A DNA stretch of 24,155 nucleotides from an uncultured Bacilli bacterium (lineage in GTDB: Bacteria; Bacillota_I; Bacilli_A; RF39; UBA660), in the NCBI GenBank assembly GCA_947630195.1, contig CANRGQ010000012.1, forward strand, positions 1 to 24,155. Direction: 5' to 3'. Below, piece by piece: positions 16,701-23,067 of the stretch (position 1 is its first letter; each line of letters opens with the position of its first letter). Both the position numbers and the translations under genes were made by a program. The notes beneath the pieces are model-generated. The model was not told the DNA's origin. It saw only the letters and a list, made by a program, of their open reading frames with translations, and did not search any database.

Positions 16701-19700
16701 AGATATTAGGATTACTGATGGTGCGTTAATTAGTAAAAAGAATAATGCTTATTTTGAAAAAGAGGAAAATATTCGTTATGATTTTAATATTATTGGTTTA
16801 AATGAAGAATTAAATATGAATCCCGTAAAAGCTAAAATTGATAATAAAGAATATGATATTACTAAAACTAGTACTGGTTACTCTTTAACTTTAGATGGTT
16901 ACCCAAGTGCGGGTAAAAAAACACTTACTATTACGGATATTATTTTTGATAATGGTAAATTTGTTACTTTAAATAGTCCTTGTAAGTTTACCTTTGAAGT
17001 TTTAAAAGATGTCTTAAGAATTAAAGATTTTAGATATGAAGAAGAAGATAACGAAATTAAAATTTATACAACTTTAAAAGATAATGATCATACTTTAATG
17101 GATAAGGCTATTGTTACAATTGAAGATGATAGAGGTAATATAGAAACAAAAGAATATGATGAAGAATTAACAATTTCTAAAAAAGATGATGTCTTAAGAT
17201 ATTATATTAAAATAAATGCTTCTTTTGACCGTGATCAAGAAAAACTAAATAATAGTGATAATTATCAAAATAATGTTATTGTTTTATCCGAAATAATCAA
17301 TTTAGAGAAAAATAATATTGAATTAAAAGATATTATAGATATTAGTTTATATAAAATTGAAAAAGAAAATGGAGAAGAAATTATTTCTTTAATCAATGAA
17401 GTTTCTGTTTCCGATATTGAAAAGAATTATGCTAATTATTTTGTTGAAGTAGTGATGAATAATCTTCCTAGTGTAAGAGCTAGAATAAGAAGCGTTGCTA
17501 CCGATAATAATCAATTAACATTTGATTTAGAATATGAATTTGTAACGCATGAAAATAAAAAAGAAACTAAAGAAATATTTATTCCTTTTGGGGAAATAGT
17601 AAATGGAAAAGCTAAAAATGAAGGACATCCGGATATCGCTTTAGCATCACTACTAGAAAAATTAAATAATAATGATAATATCAAATTAACTAAAGATTAT
17701 GATGCTAGTGTTTTAAATCTTATGGGTGATTACTATATTAATGAATATACTGGTACCCTAGAGGGTAATGGTCATACCATTAAAAACTTAACTAAACCTT
17801 TATTTAATACCATAAGTGGTGGTAAAGTTAGTGATTTAAGACTAGAAGATATTAAGTTAAGTAATAGTAATGCGAGAGGGGCTTTAGCTAATACGGTTAA
17901 AAATGCGACGATTGAAAAAGTCTTAGTTAATAATTTAACCAAGGTTAGTGATGAAGCTCAAGTAGGTACTTTAATCGGTTATGCAGAAAATTCGAAGATT
18001 GAAAATTGCCGGGCAACAGGATTTAATATTTCCTTTAATAGTCATTATCAACAAATTGGTGGTTTAATCGGAAGATCTAATGCATCCACAATTAAAAATT
18101 GTTATACGAGTGGGAAAATTAATGGCGGTTGGAACTTTAGAGGAGGCCTAATTGGCTACGCTATATCATCCACTGTGGAAAATAACTTTACAAATGTTTC
18201 CTTCTCATCTGGTTATGGTAATGTTTTATGTGGGGGTATTTTACAAGGTGATAGTAATAATACAATAAGAAACAATGTAAGTTTTACTACAGGTTATGCT
18301 AATGCTATTGCTAATACTAATAAAGTAAAAGAAAATAATTATTATTTAAGTGATGAAAGCACTAATGAAGAAGGAGCCCTTAACTTTACTAAAGATGAAA
18401 ATTTAACATATTTATTTGTCGATAAAGCAGGATTCTCTCCTGATATATGGGATTTTAGAAATGCCTCTTTGGAAAATTTACCATCCTTTGCTTTTGAAAA
18501 TAAGACTAAACTTGAAAAAGAAGATAATTATGAAGAAAGTAAAGAAATCTTATATCGTAATTTAATGCGTTTAATGCCCTTCTATGATAATGCGAAAATA
18601 ATTGAAACGGGTAAAAATATTACCGATAGTGATTTAACAACAAAAGAAATTAAACATATTGTGCCAATATCTAAAGATGGCAGTCTAACTACCTATCTTA
18701 CAACTGATGATTATAAAAAGATTAGTAAAATTAAAATAATATTTACGGATAATACTACTAAAGAATATAATTTAAGTTTTGATAAAATATATGATATGGT
18801 GGTAACTTATCGTCTTAATGATTTAAATATTGATTATAATTATGGTCATTATGTTATTGATACTAATTCGCAAATTGTTAATAATTTAGTTAATTATTTA
18901 AAGAAATTAGATTATACCAACAATTTAGATATTTTAACTACTAATAATGATAGTAGAATATATAGAGATTTCTATAATGATGTTACTAGTCAAGAATTAA
19001 AAGAATTTGTTTTAAAATTCTTAGCTAATAGCAATTATACAAGTACATCAAGTGATGAAAGTATTAATAATTATCTAGAAAGAGAAATTAAAGATAAACA
19101 AAGAATTGAAAAAGTATTATATGTTTATAATTACTTTAGAAGATTCTATGACTTGGATATTGATGGTATGAAGATATATGATTTTATGTTATTTAATATG
19201 GAAGGATTTGATAAGAGTTTAACTCCAAGTAAGATTGCTGATTTATTCTTAGAAGATACTACCGGAGCTAACTTTAATACTAATGAAACCAATACTAAAT
19301 ATAATAAAGTTTTAAGTAGTTATACTAAACTTAATACGGTATCTAAATTATTAGAGTATCTTGTTACAAATCTTAGTGATTATGATATGGATGAATGGGT
19401 AAGAAGCGAGTTTAAAGGAATTTTAAGAGAACTTCCCGTATATGGAAATGAAGATATATTATATACTTTATGGGATCATTTTAGTCATGAAGATAACAAT
19501 AGTGGGCTTAATTACCGGGTTTACAACTTTGTTTTACCAATTTTAACTTTACCGGAAAATGCAGCTTATATAATTTCTAGTCCAGTTCAATTTATTATCG
19601 GGGCTCAAAGAACTTATATAACTGATCCATTTGATTCTGAACAACACGAAGCCTTTTTAGAAAAATTAGATTCCTATACTACGAGAATGCAAAGTTATTA

Positions 19701-21108
19701 TGAAACAGCTTATGCAATTTTAAAAGATCCAAAGTTATTTAATAACATGCATTTATTCCAAATTGATAAAAGAATTACGAAAAATGAATATGGTATAGGA
19801 GTATCCAATACACCATATTCAACAACGGAACCATTCCATAAAAACTTTAATGAAGTTGTTAATTTATGGGCTGCGAATGCCGCGGTAAATGCTGCCGCTT
19901 GGGGTAGTTACATCGAATGGCAAGTGGCGGGTGTTCTAGATAGTACTCTAGCTACTGATGGAACTTTAGATGTAGGCCACGTAACTTATAAAACATGGTC
20001 CCACGAGTCTGCCCATAATATTGATGCGAGATTATTCTTAAAGAATAACGGAAGAAGATTTGACTCTGGTGGAGAAGATTATGCTGATTCTTTCTTAATG
20101 CAGAGTTTTGAAGAATTTGGTATGGTTATGAATTTATCAATTAACTTTAATGATAATTTAAAAGTGGGATCTAACCTTAGACCAGATAGAATAAATAGTG
20201 AAGATAAAATCTATGAATTCTATAATAGAGCCTTCAATACTATTTATACAATGGATTATCTAGAAGCCCTTGCTTTCTTAGAATTATCTGATGAAGAAAA
20301 AGCCAATGTTGCTATTCAAGTAAGTTATCCAAATGAAAATTTGCAATTTGCCCGTGTTGATGGTAAAGCCGATGGTGAGTTAACAGGTAAAACTTATGGT
20401 GAAGATGAATACGCAATCTATATGGCAAGAAGAAATACGAGATATAATCTTTTAACCGCGGATGATTTTGCTAATATGGAATTAAATTCTATTGATGATA
20501 TCATTAAAAATAGATTAATGATTTATCCAGGAATAACTGGAGAATCTAACCGTGGTGTTAGTTTATATGGTGGTGAAGGATTTAATGTTGTTCATTGGTA
20601 TCAACCAAATAACCCAGAAGGAAGACCTGATTCCTATTCTCTAAAATGGATAAGTTATGAAATGTTAGGTTACGCTGGTTATGATAAAGGATTTGTAGAA
20701 TATGCAAGTAATAGAAATTATGTTAAAAGAAAATTCTATGCTAACTTTACTAATCCAAGTACAGATAACTTAAATGAAGTGAACTTTAAATCCGATAAAA
20801 TGGCTTTAAAAACAATTAGTGAAGGAAAGTTTGAAGACTTTGATGAATATAAAAAATATCGCTTTAATGAAGCTAAGAATAATTTAGGCTATATTAATCC
20901 AAATTATGTTAATGTAAAAGAATATGTTCAAGAATTCTATGAAGCTTTAGTTAAAGATGCTGCCAAAGGGGACAGAAAGTTTACCAATAGTACAGCTCTT
21001 AGAAGTAAATTATATTATGCCTTAAAAAATAACACTAATGATTTTAGAAGTGATATTTATGAAAGTTCAATACAACAAGATACAAGTGATTTACATATAA
21101 CCAAATAA
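13759..21108 (+). CDS. Giant surface zinc metalloprotease, M26 (ZmpA/B/C, IgA1 protease) family, with cohesin-like and dockerin-like parts
   Basis: A 2449-residue protein. A signal peptide ends near A24 (VLA/KEG). A cohesin-like beta domain spans about 27-152, and two adjoining membrane helices about 183-208 and 209-234. Two dockerin-type EF loops follow (VNNDGVKDYNDA near 240; LDTNNDGKVDLNDA near 308), joined by an acidic Asn-rich linker. Four related beta modules begin near 328, 527, 741 and 979. The M26 N-terminal/GLUG region is about 1295-1525. The catalytic domain has HESAH at 2082-2086 and a third ligand E2106, the HExxH-(19)-E arrangement of M26. The helix pair should leave the bulk outside, echoing N-terminal anchoring of streptococcal M26 proteases, but I see no LPxTG. 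The substrate is unknown; host glycoproteins or immunoglobulin are guesses. Confidence 0.88.
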   Translation: MINKFKYFLSALIVSLMLPILVLAKEGIVLNVSQNDLKPGDEITVTVTLPEDMEAYALMATLKYDENYFEVLDSEDFASDNENTTISFSESTHKFGLINKSGKVSGNLFNITLKVKEDTLGGDTTIALTNIKASDGSNIINFDKVLSSVHVTGNAKDNELVNNNKEEEINDDNEPLIKAVSNKPVIITLSIAGILGLILLIYFIVKFKAITLLIGILGLGEIALIIALGILVNFNLNKKDVNNDGVKDYNDAQEIIDYLINITSEEEEEVSSKKPVKKPSNNNNNSSNTEDNNKEDNNNTSVPNIPDLDTNNDGKVDLNDAGHTASEVKTTVKVSDPYKENDYYVKKGEITLRFRAEVSPKGISLYKVKINDEFYDVTPSGEDYVVTIIGHTEAGVQTFKMTEVYTSNDKEIPVNLTMEREILKEVPSVTNFSYNEENKSLSFDILDDDKVLENGKATILKDNKEITSMEIKQDKNVIENLELIENDEYKIEVKGSYDLDKDKDNDKNNYQDEIIFSHTFKLLKDYNFTLTGFSITDSVVPGEFPIVSFTSTNRVNAKIESAMLKINDTEAHEYSISKKEGNNYEITLTNADTSFGKHTVSLESVELNTLKSFKNKEDYTVNNLTYYILKRAPKAENINLVDEGSNQKIKVSFKLADEDKTFNALKVVLVDSLGKIIDQKVLSEEEITYHEEQNVPIELSYEKGTDGLYTVRFLADYTLGDKYKYTNQNIGEAEILTHSDDIYISELFFTTDGKTDSKNYYPAKGEKNYQLAVTTFVGDSINNYAKAHYKNTAYQTVSNITINDLNYTASAVSGYRSRVFLNVPNTSGVMELKVSRVQLAINNYYNIVNDFYSVTPKIIKIDVLKDMPKVENLIISDDYEKEEVTFDFDIILDENATSSEDEFKDGLLKLGDKTYEVTRGHNHIILEGIPKDKILDLVITASFDLDTDDEDINKITGDINEYQDKEIYNIKYGLFSEDTYKDIRITDGALISKKNNAYFEKEENIRYDFNIIGLNEELNMNPVKAKIDNKEYDITKTSTGYSLTLDGYPSAGKKTLTITDIIFDNGKFVTLNSPCKFTFEVLKDVLRIKDFRYEEEDNEIKIYTTLKDNDHTLMDKAIVTIEDDRGNIETKEYDEELTISKKDDVLRYYIKINASFDRDQEKLNNSDNYQNNVIVLSEIINLEKNNIELKDIIDISLYKIEKENGEEIISLINEVSVSDIEKNYANYFVEVVMNNLPSVRARIRSVATDNNQLTFDLEYEFVTHENKKETKEIFIPFGEIVNGKAKNEGHPDIALASLLEKLNNNDNIKLTKDYDASVLNLMGDYYINEYTGTLEGNGHTIKNLTKPLFNTISGGKVSDLRLEDIKLSNSNARGALANTVKNATIEKVLVNNLTKVSDEAQVGTLIGYAENSKIENCRATGFNISFNSHYQQIGGLIGRSNASTIKNCYTSGKINGGWNFRGGLIGYAISSTVENNFTNVSFSSGYGNVLCGGILQGDSNNTIRNNVSFTTGYANAIANTNKVKENNYYLSDESTNEEGALNFTKDENLTYLFVDKAGFSPDIWDFRNASLENLPSFAFENKTKLEKEDNYEESKEILYRNLMRLMPFYDNAKIIETGKNITDSDLTTKEIKHIVPISKDGSLTTYLTTDDYKKISKIKIIFTDNTTKEYNLSFDKIYDMVVTYRLNDLNIDYNYGHYVIDTNSQIVNNLVNYLKKLDYTNNLDILTTNNDSRIYRDFYNDVTSQELKEFVLKFLANSNYTSTSSDESINNYLEREIKDKQRIEKVLYVYNYFRRFYDLDIDGMKIYDFMLFNMEGFDKSLTPSKIADLFLEDTTGANFNTNETNTKYNKVLSSYTKLNTVSKLLEYLVTNLSDYDMDEWVRSEFKGILRELPVYGNEDILYTLWDHFSHEDNNSGLNYRVYNFVLPILTLPENAAYIISSPVQFIIGAQRTYITDPFDSEQHEAFLEKLDSYTTRMQSYYETAYAILKDPKLFNNMHLFQIDKRITKNEYGIGVSNTPYSTTEPFHKNFNEVVNLWAANAAVNAAAWGSYIEWQVAGVLDSTLATDGTLDVGHVTYKTWSHESAHNIDARLFLKNNGRRFDSGGEDYADSFLMQSFEEFGMVMNLSINFNDNLKVGSNLRPDRINSEDKIYEFYNRAFNTIYTMDYLEALAFLELSDEEKANVAIQVSYPNENLQFARVDGKADGELTGKTYGEDEYAIYMARRNTRYNLLTADDFANMELNSIDDIIKNRLMIYPGITGESNRGVSLYGGEGFNVVHWYQPNNPEGRPDSYSLKWISYEMLGYAGYDKGFVEYASNRNYVKRKFYANFTNPSTDNLNEVNFKSDKMALKTISEGKFEDFDEYKKYRFNEAKNNLGYINPNYVNVKEYVQEFYEALVKDAAKGDRKFTNSTALRSKLYYALKNNTNDFRSDIYESSIQQDTSDLHITK

Positions 21109-21111
21109 AAG

Positions 21112-21133
21112 GAGTGATTATTCACTCTTTTTT
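21112..21133. terminator. Terminator after the metalloprotease, shared with the convergent small gene
   Basis: GAGTGA (21112-21117) pairs with TCACTC (21122-21127) over TTAT, followed by six T on the plus strand. The minus-strand gene ends inside the loop and has a weaker T-rich run beyond. Confidence 0.85.
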
Positions 21134-21282
21134 GCTTGCTTATTTTTCTTTGCATTTTCTAAATATTTAGTAAGGATAAAAACAACTAAATTATTTAAAC
21201 TTCTTTGTTCCTCTAAAGCTAACATATCCAATTCTTTTTTAATATCTTCATCAATTCTTACATAAATAATTTCTTTATTCAT
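21118..21282 (-). CDS. Ribbon-helix-helix (Arc/CopG-type) DNA-binding protein
   Basis: A 54-residue protein. The N-terminal strand EIIYVRIDEDI is followed by helix one (KKELDMLALEEQ), a turn, and helix two (SLNNLVVFILTKYLENA), then a lysine-rich tail. This is the layout of ribbon-helix-helix dimers, which bind short operators through the N-terminal strand. AAGGAG lies eight bases before ATG 21282. No toxin gene is adjacent, so an antitoxin role is unsupported. Its promoter is back-to-back with that of the DGR-type RNA and shares the -35 zone, so it could regulate itself and that RNA. Confidence 0.82.
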   Translation of the reverse strand: MNKEIIYVRIDEDIKKELDMLALEEQRSLNNLVVFILTKYLENAKKNKQAKKSE

Positions 21283-21310
21283 TGTGATATCTCCTTGTGT
21301 TTATAACTTA

Positions 21311-21340
21311 ATTATACTTTATGTATAGATTAAATTACAA
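21311..21340 (-). promoter_or_regulatory. Promoter of the ribbon-helix-helix gene
   Basis: On the minus strand, TTGTAA (21340-21335) and TATAAT (21316-21311) have an 18 bp spacer. The -35 overlaps the region expected for the -35 of the divergent RNA. Confidence 0.6.
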
Positions 21341-21365
21341 CTATATTATTATTTTATAGTATAAT
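21335..21365 (+). promoter_or_regulatory. Promoter of the DGR-type RNA
   Basis: A perfect TATAAT at 21360-21365 places the start near 21372, immediately before the template-like sequence. The -35 is weak: TTACAA at 21335-21340 is 19 bp away, and ACAACT at 21337-21342 is the 17 bp alternative. Confidence 0.5.
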
Positions 21366-21372
21366 ATATATA

Positions 21373-21499
21373 GGTAATCTTGATATAAAGGTTAGGTATG
21401 GCTCAGGCAATGCGTGGAATGTGAATACGAGCGGCAACTTGAACAACAATAATGTGGACAATACGCGTGCGGTTCGCCTTAAGCCTTCTATAACTTGAA
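21373..21499 (+). other. DGR template-repeat-like segment (Asn-codon rich)
   Basis: One frame reads without stop from 21334 to the TGA at 21497-21499 but has no start codon. Inside it is RYGSGNAWNVNTSGNLNN followed by NNVDNTRAVRLKPSIT. Asn from AAC/AAT codons, Trp, and a VR-proline/leucine ending are the hallmark of DGR template repeats for C-type-lectin or formylglycine-enzyme-like targets, where adenines are the mutable positions. The many remaining AAY codons argue for an unmutated template rather than a diversified copy. The segment is distinctly richer in G and C than its surroundings. Confidence 0.6.
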
Positions 21500-21574
21500 T
21501 GATTATATGATTAAGGTTATATACTAGGGAAGATAGAAGACAAAGATTATCTAGGACTTTTAGTCTAAAGAAAA

Positions 21575-21625
21575 AACGAAGATGGTTTATTTTACGAAAT
21601 AGCCTATTTACTTCGTTATTTTTTT
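21575..21625 (+). terminator. Terminator of RNA copy 2
   Basis: AACGAAG (21575-21581) pairs with CTTCGTT (21611-21617), with an inner UACG-capped hairpin, then seven T. It lies just ahead of the murD promoter and insulates the two units. Confidence 0.8.
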
Positions 21626-21632
21626 AAAATAA

Positions 21633-21662
21633 TTGCTTTTTTTTCTTAATTAAGTATATAAT
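21633..21662 (+). promoter_or_regulatory. murD promoter
   Basis: TTGCTT (21633-21638) and TATAAT (21657-21662) are 18 bp apart. The predicted start near 21669 excludes the ATG at 21667 as initiation codon and supports ATG 21685. Confidence 0.75.
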
Positions 21663-21684
21663 TAGAATGAAAGAAGGAATTTTC

Positions 21685-23004
21685 ATGATTGAGGGCCAAA
21701 AAATATTAGTTTTAGGATTAGCTAAAAGTGGTTTAGCGGTAACTAAAATACTAGCAAGTAAAAATGAAATAATTGTTACGGATAAAAAAGAACAAGATGA
21801 AAATATAATTAATGAATTAAATAAATTAAATGTTAAATTTATAAAAAGCGAAACAGGAGAAGAAATCTTAGATGATAGTTTTGATTTATTAATTAAAAAT
21901 CCCGGAATTGAACCATTTCATCCTTGTGTTAAAAAGGCAAGTTTTTTAAATATTAAAATAGTTAATGAAATGGAAGTAGCTTATCATTATTTGCCTAAAT
22001 GTAAAATAATTGGAATAACGGGTTCAAATGGAAAAACAACTACTACTAAGATGTTATATGATTTAATGCTTTTACATAATTTACCTGCTATTCTAGGAGG
22101 TAATATTGGTTATCCTTTGAGTGACTTAATAGATAAAATTAATGATGATAGTATTTTAGTTTTAGAAATATCTGACCATCAATTATATAACTTAATAGAT
22201 TTTAAAACGGATTATAGTGTGCTTACTAATTTATGTCCAACGCATTTAGATTTTCATGGTAATTATGAAAATTATATAAATACGAAAAAGAAAATATTTA
22301 ATCATCATACTAAGAATGATAAAGCAATTATTAATTATCAAAATGAAGATTGTTTAAATATAACGGAAGATATAAAATCTATGAAAATATACTTTAATAA
22401 CGAAGATAATTATTATAATGAGGAAGGTATATTTATTGATAAAAAATTAGTTTTAAAATTAGAAGATATTAAAATAAAAGGAAATCATAATTATGAAAAT
22501 ATTTTAGCAAGTCTCTTAGTTTTAAAAGATTTTGCTTGGGATATAGATATTATTAAAAAATATTTTCAAGAATTTAATGGTGTAGAACATCGTTTAGAAA
22601 TAGTGGATAGTAAAAGTAAAATAACTTTTTATAATGATTCGAAAGCTACTAATCCAACTTCAACATTAATTGCCTTAAAAACTATGAATGGTAAAGTTAA
22701 TTTAATTTTAGGTGGGAAAGAAAGAAGTCAAGATTTTACGGAACTAAATCCTGAAATAAATAAAGTTAAAATGATTTATGCTATTGGAGAAGTAGAAGAA
22801 AGAGTAAAAGAATATGCTGATAGTAAAAATATTCCTTGTAAAGTATGTCATACTTTAAATAAGGCTATGGAAGAAATAAAAAAGGATGCCAAAGATGGGG
22901 AAATAGTATTATTATCACCTTCTAGTGCTTCTTGGGATCAATATGCTAAATTCGAAGATAGAGGAGACGAATTTAAAAAACTAGTTGAAAAATTATTCAA
23001 TTAA
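21685..23004 (+). CDS. murD: UDP-N-acetylmuramoyl-L-alanine--D-glutamate ligase
   Basis: A 439-residue Mur ligase adding D-glutamate to UDP-MurNAc-L-Ala with ATP, the second peptide step of peptidoglycan synthesis in the cytoplasm. It has LVLGLAKSGLA near 8-18 (MurD-type Rossmann start), KNPGIEP at 71-77, the ATP loop GSNGKT at 113-118, CPTHLDFHG and KGNHNYENILAS in the central domain. FYNDSKATNPTST and LSPSSASWDQY in the C-terminal domain are specific to MurD over MurE/F. The start is ATG 21685 after AAGAAGGA; the earlier ATG at 21667 falls at the expected transcription start. Length is normal. It has its own promoter directly after the RNA terminator. Confidence 0.96.
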   Translation: MIEGQKILVLGLAKSGLAVTKILASKNEIIVTDKKEQDENIINELNKLNVKFIKSETGEEILDDSFDLLIKNPGIEPFHPCVKKASFLNIKIVNEMEVAYHYLPKCKIIGITGSNGKTTTTKMLYDLMLLHNLPAILGGNIGYPLSDLIDKINDDSILVLEISDHQLYNLIDFKTDYSVLTNLCPTHLDFHGNYENYINTKKKIFNHHTKNDKAIINYQNEDCLNITEDIKSMKIYFNNEDNYYNEEGIFIDKKLVLKLEDIKIKGNHNYENILASLLVLKDFAWDIDIIKKYFQEFNGVEHRLEIVDSKSKITFYNDSKATNPTSTLIALKTMNGKVNLILGGKERSQDFTELNPEINKVKMIYAIGEVEERVKEYADSKNIPCKVCHTLNKAMEEIKKDAKDGEIVLLSPSSASWDQYAKFEDRGDEFKKLVEKLFN

Positions 23005-23013
23005 AGATATAAT
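22985..23013 (+). promoter_or_regulatory. Promoter of the proline-rich membrane protein gene
   Basis: TTGAAA (22985-22990), inside the 3' end of murD, and TATAAT (23008-23013) with 17 bp between. Confidence 0.7.
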
Positions 23014-23067
23014 ATGTTATATAGATAGAAATATATAAAGAATATAAAGATGTAAGAGGGGTTCGAT

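Larger units (their letters stand above)
21372..21625 (+). ncRNA. Stand-alone DGR-type template RNA (template plus structured 3' domain), copy 2
   Basis: An RNA of about 254 nt is bounded by a -10 box and an intrinsic terminator. The 5' part (to about 21499) is template-like. The 3' part (21482-21625) is the domain shared with 1-143. Stems are 21504-21511/21516-21523, 21554-21558/21562-21566, the inner hairpin 21584-21592/21597-21604 with UACG loop and one bulge, and the terminator stem 21575-21581/21611-21617. In known DGRs the template repeat is followed by a structured spacer (Sp) that binds the reverse transcriptase/Avd complex and primes cDNA synthesis; order and size agree here. There is no reverse transcriptase, Avd or variable-repeat gene within the window, so it would have to act in trans. 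A decayed 3' end of a target gene is the main alternative. Confidence 0.65.

Noticed and set aside
21118..21282. Ribbon-helix-helix protein as antitoxin of a toxin-antitoxin pair
   Set aside because: No toxin-sized gene is adjacent on the same strand. The neighbours are the convergent protease and the divergent RNA.
21334..21499. Treating the template-like frame as a protein-coding gene
   Set aside because: No ATG, GTG or TTG start with a ribosome site, a -10 box lies inside the frame, and it continues into a structured RNA ending in a terminator.
21373..21499. Calling this segment the variable repeat of a target gene
   Set aside because: No target gene body precedes it, and the AAC/AAT codons remain Asn rather than diversified. 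A truncated target cannot be fully excluded.
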